Positions 57,025-64,000 of a stretch of 64,000 bases of DNA are shown piece after piece. The notes below the pieces were generated by a model. It saw only the letters and a program-made list of their open reading frames with translations, ran no database searches and was not told the origin of the DNA. Every line of letters starts with the position of its first letter. Position 1 is the first letter of the stretch. The DNA is taken from NCBI GenBank assembly GCA_947462335.1, contig OX381713.1:17166381-17230380 (forward strand), in the 5' to 3' direction. Made by a program: the position numbers and the translations under genes. This DNA comes from Harmothoe impar (Eukaryota; Annelida; Polychaeta; Phyllodocida; Polynoidae).

Positions 57025-58782
57025 GTGGAGGCTCATTCCCGCCACCATCGACATCAGAGACATCCCATCCAAGTGGTCTTTGTGCCAGAGTCTCCAGGGC
57101 CACCTGACCTTAACCAGGATCCCCATGATCCAGCCCTAGACCTACGTGCACACAGCGTGACCTTCAACTGGCCTCCAGGCTCCCAACAGCATCTTACAAC
57201 TGCTCACCCACTTTGGCCTTCGCCCAACAGAAATAATGAATACTCGGTGGTTGATAGTTACTCATCGGGTGCTTCACGCACGTCTAGCGCCAGGAAAAAG
57301 GCGAAATATAAAAAGAAGGAGTCTGTCCTGAATGAAGTACAGAAGGTTAATGTAGATGAGAGTAGAACTAAGTCACCCCAGTTGTCATCCCCTGGCGTTG
57401 TAGATAATAAGGATACTGGACCTTTTATATATCCTCAAAAGAAAGGTCTAACTGATGACAGTCACATTTCTGCAGACAAAGAGACTACACTGTTAAAACC
57501 TAATGAAGTCCACAGAAATGGCATCTCAAGCCGGTTAGTGGAGTTGGTGACTGTTCGTAGCCTGTCCCCAGAATCATCAGATAAAGCTGAGGGTTATCGG
57601 GTCATAAAAAACAAGCACCAAAAAAAGAACCCAAAAGTACGTCCCAAACCATTATTAGACCACTTCCACGGGTTGCACTTCGGCATCATGGACCCTGCCC
57701 AATTCCCGCAGCGTCCGCCGGTGAAGACATCATATAGTGTGGAGGGTACCTTTCTGTGGGCAGTTGGCTTGTTCGGCACGGTGGAAAATGGTGCTGTTCT
57801 GCTTACCACCATCTGCAGTAAGAAGTTCAAGAAACCACTACACCTGCTCATAGGAAGCCTAGCCTTAACTGACCTCTTTGTATCACTTATCTACATTCCG
57901 TCCTACACATATTACCTACTGGAGGGAGATCGCATGATCCAGGACTCTGACAAGCAGCAGCTCCAAAGAGGGTTTGAAGAGGATGGAGCCTTCAGTTTCT
58001 GTAAACTCAGCCGAAGTATATTTGTCGAGATTGCGAGTGTGACGCTAACGCTAAAGGCGCTTATTGCGGTCTATCTGTACATATCGGCATGTTCTCGGGA
58101 GTGGGTGTCTCAGGTGTTTTCGACCAGAAACACTGTTATCTACATCGCCCTGGCATGGTTCATGAACTTCTTTATGCTCTTTATACCCAAGTTCCTGGGC
58201 TACCCTGAGGTGGACTTCTACCCCAATTCCTTCATCTGTACCAGTGAGACCCATGTGCAGCTTCACCATGGTTTCAGCTATGGCACGTCCTCTGCCATCT
58301 ACACCTTTCTTACACTAGCCGTCCACATCTCTGAACTCATGGTGGTCTGCCTGTGTTTCATCAAGATCCACCTGGCCATCGTGCAAGGGAAACTCTACAG
58401 CGACAAGCACCGCTCCGCCGATAAGCAAGCCAAAATAAACTACCATCGGGCCCTGAAGATAACCTGCCTGGTGTTTGCCTCTTTCTGTATCTGTTGGATG
58501 CCTATCTATATTATCAATATCATTGACCCTGCACATAATACCCTTCCTGTGGATATTCACCACCTGGTGATGGACCTTCTACTGTTGAAGTCCTCCATCA
58601 ATCCTACCATCTACATCTATGGCATCAGGTCACTGCGCTATGAGATCAAACTGCTCTGCCTCTGTCGCTGCAGGAAAGACAATAACAAGGACATCTTCGC
58701 TGGCCACCCAGCTCACACAGGCTCTTCGGCTGAGAATAATAATAACTCGGGCACTTTCAGCACCCTCAGTGGTGGGGTCTGA
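57025..58782 (+). CDS. Class A (rhodopsin-like) GPCR, 3' terminal coding exon
   Basis: The exon begins after a good 3' splice site and stays open to TGA at 58780-58782. From the internal ATG at 57688 it encodes a 364-residue seven-helix receptor. Landmarks in that numbering: N34 (TM1), LALTD with D62 (TM2), C105 and C184 (TM3-ECL2 disulfide), W157 (TM4), CWMP at 269-272 (TM6), NPTIY at 305-309 (TM7), and a cysteine cluster at 324-328 that may be palmitoylated. Twenty-five residues after C105 the DRY motif reads Y129-L130-Y131, so the conserved R3.50 is missing. TM5 has no obvious proline. Upstream of 57688, 221 codons are open without a stop, giving a possible long basic, Ser-rich N-terminal region; whether translation starts there via an upstream exon is unresolved. 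Ligand and subfamily unknown. Confidence 0.92.
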   Translation: MEAHSRHHRHQRHPIQVVFVPESPGPPDLNQDPHDPALDLRAHSVTFNWPPGSQQHLTTAHPLWPSPNRNNEYSVVDSYSSGASRTSSARKKAKYKKKESVLNEVQKVNVDESRTKSPQLSSPGVVDNKDTGPFIYPQKKGLTDDSHISADKETTLLKPNEVHRNGISSRLVELVTVRSLSPESSDKAEGYRVIKNKHQKKNPKVRPKPLLDHFHGLHFGIMDPAQFPQRPPVKTSYSVEGTFLWAVGLFGTVENGAVLLTTICSKKFKKPLHLLIGSLALTDLFVSLIYIPSYTYYLLEGDRMIQDSDKQQLQRGFEEDGAFSFCKLSRSIFVEIASVTLTLKALIAVYLYISACSREWVSQVFSTRNTVIYIALAWFMNFFMLFIPKFLGYPEVDFYPNSFICTSETHVQLHHGFSYGTSSAIYTFLTLAVHISELMVVCLCFIKIHLAIVQGKLYSDKHRSADKQAKINYHRALKITCLVFASFCICWMPIYIINIIDPAHNTLPVDIHHLVMDLLLLKSSINPTIYIYGIRSLRYEIKLLCLCRCRKDNNKDIFAGHPAHTGSSAENNNNSGTFSTLSGGV

Positions 58783-59956
58783 CGTAAGGCCTACCGTATT
58801 CCCCCTGTCAAAACCAAGCCTGGTGCCCACGTGTAGCACTATGGGCATCATGTTGGCACTGCACCTATTCTCTTCTAATATGATTCATATCTTATGTTAG
58901 TGCACCAATATAATTTTAGATTTATTTTTGATTCACCAGTTGTTAGTCAGTTTAGTATTCTTCAACATATCTTGCCCATTTTTAGCCTCTTTCTTTGCTA
59001 TAATGTATCTACAAGAGTCTTGGTGAGATCTCTAGACATGCATAGACAAATTGCATGACGTTTGTGTATTCTCATTTTATGTGTTACCAATTTCTCTTTA
59101 GAATATTATACTTACTCAACATTCCATAGTCTTTGTGGAGACCTTTTTATTGTTTATTGTTATCTGTTCATAGGGAACCCTAATATTTTCTATTCACCAT
59201 TTTTATCTTCCCTGCATCCGCCTAAGTTTCAATGTGTTGCTATTCTTCTGTCTTAACTTTGGTTTAGGTGCATTCAAACATTCTGAATTTTAATAGGGTT
59301 AATACGGTAGGCATATCAGGCCTGTTTATTGATTGATTGAAAGATTAGTAACCATTGCATGGAATCGGTTGTGTACATTGGAGTCCGTCTATCAATGCAA
59401 ACAATGCCTAAAAGTATTTCTTTGTAAGTTGTAAATGCCCTCCATGAGAGTGTGATTAATACTAGGTATATACATTTATCTACATAACCATAGCATGTCC
59501 ATAGATCTAGTACTATATATATGAAATCAGCATGATCCTTATCATCCTGAATTTCTCCTTTGTCCTTTGTAAAGGCCTTATAATGATTTGAGAATAGAAA
59601 ATATGGAGTGTTAAATGGGAAAAAAGCAACTAAATGTAAAGAAATATGCGAATAAACATATATGTTTCAGATAGGGATTTCTAAATTATCAAGCATTATA
59701 TAATCATATATGCACCCTCAGCCATGGCCAATTCCGAGCCTATAACATACACATCCCGATTATGTCTTATAACGGTTTGAGGAAATTAGCAGTAAACTGA
59801 AGATAGTAAGTATGTAAAGGACATCATCTCCACACTTTATGTTTCATCCTTGGTAACAGGTCAGTAAATGACTATTTACCGGTCAAGTATTTCTGTGATA
59901 TGTTGTTAGACATAGTGTACAGATAGAGGGTTTGGGGAAGTGAAGCTGTTTATGTT
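58783..59956 (+). other. 3' UTR and downstream region of the GPCR
   Basis: AT-rich, no further ORF of note. The first canonical AATAAA I noticed on this strand is at 59651-59656, so the 3' UTR could be as long as about 0.9 kb. Confidence 0.4.
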
Positions 59957-60198
59957 CACAGAGAAAAGAAACAGCGTCAAAAGGGAGTCCAGGTTGCCTC
60001 CCGAATGACTCCCCACATTAGGGCAGCCCAGGTCCTTATGTGACTCCCTTAGGTGAGTCGGGGAACTATGCGACTCCCCTAGGTGTCTCCTGTAGGTTGC
60101 CCAGGGAGTCTCTCTTATGCAGCCTGGGCTCCTCTGAAGAGGGGGATCATTCTGGAGGCAACTTGGACTCCCATTTGACGCTGGTTCTTTTCTCTGTG
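59957..60198. mobile_element. MITE family B, copy 3
   Basis: CACAGAGAAAAGAAACAGCG start and a CTCTGTG end, with the same GTCAAAAGGGAGTC arms and GACTCCC-rich centre as copies 1 and 2. Confidence 0.88.
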
Positions 60199-60252
60199 TT
60201 GATAGAGTTGGTTTAGGTTCTGACTTTGTATCACTCCTAGCCATGTACATAA

Positions 60253-60573
60253 GGGAGTGGTCATTTTTTAACAACAGGGGGGGGTTGGTGGATTTGGGGG
60301 GGGGACCAAAAAAATGTGGACCCCTTGAAGGGGGGGGACCAAAAAAATTTGGACCCCTCTAGAGGGGGGGACCAAAAAAATTACACCCCTTTTTAGCGGA
60401 AAAGCCCGCGCATTACTATAGCTCAAAGGGTTCGGCCGCGCTCAATTTCGACCTGCTGGAGGGGGGGACCAAAAAGATTTCGACCCCTCTCGCGGGGGGG
60501 ACCAAAAAATTTTCGACCGGCTCGCGCGGGAATCCACCGACCCCCCCCTGTTGTTCAAAAAATGACCACTCCC
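60253..60573. mobile_element. PIF/Harbinger-type MITE (family D), G-rich interior
   Basis: Ends GGGAGTGGTCATTTTTT and AAAAAATGACCACTCCC flanked by TAA at 60250-60252 and 60574-60576. The interior repeats GGGGGACCAAAAA(A/G)ATTT and (G/C)GACCCCT words several times with long G runs, and a CpG-rich centre near 60405-60460. Non-coding. Confidence 0.88.
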
Positions 60574-60624
60574 TAAGTATGCAGCATGGCATCTTTAATA
60601 GAAGAGTGTTATTCCACTCCTTAA

Positions 60625-60923
60625 GGTTTGAAAACTCAACTGTATCATCATGATACGGAGAACAAGGGGAGATTTATATTTAGATACTATCATAAATGAG
60701 ATTACCTGCAAGGATTATGCTGCTTTAAGGTGGTGATGTGGGGGATTTTTTCTGGCTACGATAAATGTAAATAACTAGCCAATATCACCATCAAACAACT
60801 ATACCCTATCTTATAACGGATAATCCTTGCAAGTTCTCTAATTCATGAGACTATCGAAATATAAACTTAGATATTATTACTCACCTTATTCCCCGTACTA
60901 TGATACAGTTGAGTTTTCAAACC
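60625..60923. mobile_element. TTAA-type MITE (piggyBac- or Kolobok-like)
   Basis: Ends GGTTTGAAAACTCAACTGTA and its complement, flanked by TTAA at 60621-60624 and 60924-60927. The inverted repeats continue imperfectly for about 90 bases each. TTAA target duplication is typical of piggyBac and Kolobok superfamilies. No transposase. Confidence 0.85.
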
Positions 60924-60927
60924 TTAA

Positions 60928-62707
60928 ATGTGAAAACTGATTTTTAGTCCCGAATAGTATATTCCATCAATTGCGATCTTTCATTAAGAATTGTGTATTA
61001 ATTGCACAACTATCAGAAGAGGTGGTGATAATGCAACCAAGATAATTGAGTCTCAGTTAATGTCCGGATGGTGTTATTTAATCTTGATGATAATGTATAA
61101 AGTGATATTTACAACGAGATAAGACGATTCTACACATAATTAAGAAAACATAAGTTGACATTTTCTTCTAACTTGTGAATCAAATAATTTACAACTGGAA
61201 CAACTGTATAGCCCAATACTGTATAACCCTAGAGGAATAATACATATACCACAGGAGGATTAGAGACAATTCTTAGTTTATATTACAAAGCAATCTGCCG
61301 TTGCTTTTAAATAGTTTTATTAGGAGTATACGCATACAGCGAGGCGAAATGTGTACAGAATACAACAACACTACATATAATAAGATAATACAAAAAGACA
61401 GTGATGATTACCAGCAGTTTCCATTTATCTATAATATCGAGAACAGTGACTTGATATGCCTGTACAGCTGTTTTCATTAATAAAATATGGATTCTAACAT
61501 TGGTTAATATGTTTGTTCATTAACTGTCTTTGGGCTTATTTCTCAGGTTACTATGATTCAGTCATTACCCGGTCGATCAAATAGCACAGGAACTAGAAGT
61601 GTTGACTTTAGTGTTTGATTTCATTAATCTTCTTTATCAATGTTTTCTTTTATATATCTGTGCCAATACTGTACCGGTCAAAACACGTATTAAGGGAACC
61701 AACTGTTTTAGTCACACAGACATTTAATAAGTATTCATAGCTTCATGTTTCTCTACATTCTCTGACCTGTTTGCTATAAGGAACTCAATATCAATGTACA
61801 GTGTTAGGAGGAACACGAATACAGTCCAAGGTTAATCAATAACAGGGCAGCCCCCTACTATAGGCTATATTCTTGTCCCAGAAAATTAACACCTGGTTAC
61901 CAGCTGGGTCACTAGCTCATCAGTCCCAGACTTCATCTGCAGCATACACTTAATCAAAGGTACCTAGAACACAATTATTCTTTCTGAATAGATCCTACCA
62001 CCTGGCTAACCTGGGGAAATTGTGAAATGCTATTCATTGGCTGTAAATGCTCAGACAGGGGTGCCATGGTATTTTACAGTGTATTCTTAATGGATGATAT
62101 GTTTAGTGTATACTCCAAGATTGGCATATAATTCAGCTCAAATCAGACCAAATATAAGCTAGATTAAATGCAATGAGGCAGCAATTCAAGTCTTAATGAA
62201 GATTATGCTCCATTCTGAAGAATGGACCATAATCATGGGACATACTCACTTCATTTCTTTAAACTTATACGGTCCCTAAACGGTCAAGTCCTCAATGCCG
62301 AAACGTATCATCAAGTCATAGTATAATTGTGTAATCTATTCTAACAGTAGTATCTATCATATTTAATGCGATTAATAAGTTTAACACCAAGGTAGAATAT
62401 ATATATGCACCATAAAATGGCTTTAAAAACATGTCATTGCTTCAGATAATTGTGTCAAGGAAATTACCTATAGGTCAGGGAAATTTCTTGAATGTCCTTC
62501 CTCTGACTGCAGATTTCTCTCAGCAGTCTTATGATAGCTATTTCTGCATCATACATTCCAAACTGAAATTTATTGGCGAATGTAGTCATATGTATATGGC
62601 CTAAATAGCGCTGAGTTTCTTTAAGTACTATCAGTTCTTTACAGCATCACTATTAACACTGATTAAAATACTCTTTCAAGATTTTAACGGCGTTAGAGAA
62701 TTACCCA
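60928..62707. other. Non-coding, no recognisable feature
   Basis: AT-rich sequence without an ORF above about 60 codons or an evident repeat. Confidence 0.45.
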
Positions 62708-63568
62708 CACTGTAAAAAAAATGTCGTCAAAATGACGTTGAATCACCGGCAACTTTTGGGACATAACTTTCACCGTTTTTTTAAAGGTGACGGTCACCGT
62801 TAATTTTACGCAGAATCACTGTTCATTGTACACACAATCACTGTTCATTTTACATTGAATCACCGTTAATTTTACGTTAAATCAGCATTAATAGATTTAC
62901 AGTATTCAAATATACAGAGAATATTCGATAAGCCTCACAGGGAGTCTGATAATGGTGACTTTAGTTACTGTAGCATACATCGAAAAACTTACGGATAAGC
63001 CATACTTTGACTTTGTCCTTATCCTATATGCACCACTGACAATCTGACTTGCATACTAGCCCTGGCCTATACAAGAGGTTTTACTCTATAGGATTGATAC
63101 AAGGCAGAGTTTCCAGAGGTGAGGATATATGCATAGTATGTTACCACAAAATAGGTGTATAGATCCAGACAGCTACATTCTTCTGGATATTATCAAGTGA
63201 TCACGGTATTTTGTCAAACCTATCACAAGATTGAATTGTTAAATTGTCAACCATATAGATTAATTGAAAATTACCATTATTTCAACATGTATACTCCACT
63301 TCAAGGGCTCACACTCTCCAGAAAAATCTTCTTACATACCAGGCCACCTATCTATGGCAAGATCCACTATATGTGGCTCCCTCTGGGATTTGACATTAGA
63401 AGATGAATTTACGTTGAATCATTGTAATCCAAACCAGGTTAGCATTTAACAAGGATCCACTGTGAAATGGCTGATATTTACGGTGCTTCATTGTATTCCA
63501 AATAACGGTGGATCAGCGTTAAATTTTACAGAGTGAATCTGTCAAAAGTACATCTATTTTTTACAGTG
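62708..63568. mobile_element. Non-autonomous DNA element with CACTGTAAAAAA ends
   Basis: Ends CACTGTAAAAAA and TTTTTTACAGTG. Near both ends are repeated AATCAC(C/T)GTT and TTTTACG words and GACGGTCACCGT-type palindromes. About 861 bp. The ~83-codon open frame inside (63155-63406) has no transposase motif. Confidence 0.75.
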
Positions 63569-64000
63569 CATCTATCTCATCTACTTTAACATAGATCTAG
63601 ATTACATCACCAACACACACATGGGTAAGAATACCATACGAGACTACATCATACTGACATAAATAATATTGTGTACCTTTGTGAACTGTTGTCTGTTGAT
63701 ATCTATGAGCTGCTCCAAACTGTATTAAACTGCTCCCAGAGTCAGACATGCCTGCACTCTCATACAGGTACATGAAGCCACATGTACCAATTCAATTAGT
63801 GGGAATCATAAACAGCATTGTTTGTCATACTCAGAGCAACACCCATACCCCGTTGGACGTGAGGTAATTTATGGACAGCACCTGAATAAAAAAAGGAAAA
63901 CAACCTTGGCCAGAACCGACATGTACATTGTTATCATTGATACAGTTTGGGATCATTCGGATCCAGTGTCCCCCCTTAGACACATAATATAGTGTGTATG
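63569..64000. other. Non-coding, no recognisable feature
   Basis: AT-rich tail of the window; nothing recognised. Confidence 0.4.

Overview
This window is animal (metazoan) nuclear DNA, AT-leaning and gene-poor. Evidence for this is a spliced class A GPCR exon, an intact Ty3/gypsy LTR retrotransposon primed by a tRNA-His-like end, many short inverted-repeat DNA transposons (MITEs), minisatellites and long intergenic stretches. I cannot name the species. An invertebrate deuterostome (amphioxus-like) or a lophotrochozoan would fit, but that is inference. No bacterial operons, rRNA genes or CRISPR arrays were seen.

Layout. 1-10.4 kb: mostly non-coding, with a CT microsatellite, one copy of a locally duplicated block, five copies of a ~365 bp MITE (family A) and one of a ~250 bp MITE (family B). 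10.5-23.6 kb plus 37.26-37.5 kb: two diverged tandem copies of a multi-kilobase segment, in which several islands remain very similar while the DNA between them has drifted; the second copy is interrupted by the retrotransposon. 23.6-37.26 kb: a complete minus-strand Ty3/gypsy element with near-identical 547 bp LTRs, ATAT target duplications, gag, pol and a third ORF (803 codons). Its 5' LTR is split by a 2,083 bp non-autonomous DNA transposon carrying eight copies of a 19 bp motif. 37.9-44.4 kb: a 56 bp minisatellite, a fold-back pair of tRNA-like sequences, and two blocks of a 29/36 bp minisatellite. 44.4-51.6 kb: a second, unrelated tandem segmental duplication (about three units), containing a nested MITE pair. 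52-64 kb: the GPCR exon (57,025-58,782) with its upstream intron, downstream sequence and five further MITEs or fold-backs.

How it works together. The only confident host gene is the GPCR. It keeps N1.50, D2.50, the C3.25/ECL2 cysteine pair, W4.50, CWxP and NPxxY, but its DRY motif is replaced by YLY. The retrotransposon is the other functional unit. Gag and Pol follow the usual scheme, with Pol in the -1 frame. The integrase tail has two AT-hooks, and the third ORF has zinc-finger-like Cys/His clusters, a basic NLS and its own GC-box/TATA promoter-like sequence. Across the element (U3, all three ORFs and non-coding parts) the 9-mer ACCGTCGGT or its complement occurs ten times, read in all three codon frames, which suggests a DNA-level binding site. 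A zinc-finger ORF3 protein acting on that repeated site is the most interesting candidate system here; it is a hypothesis from sequence alone.
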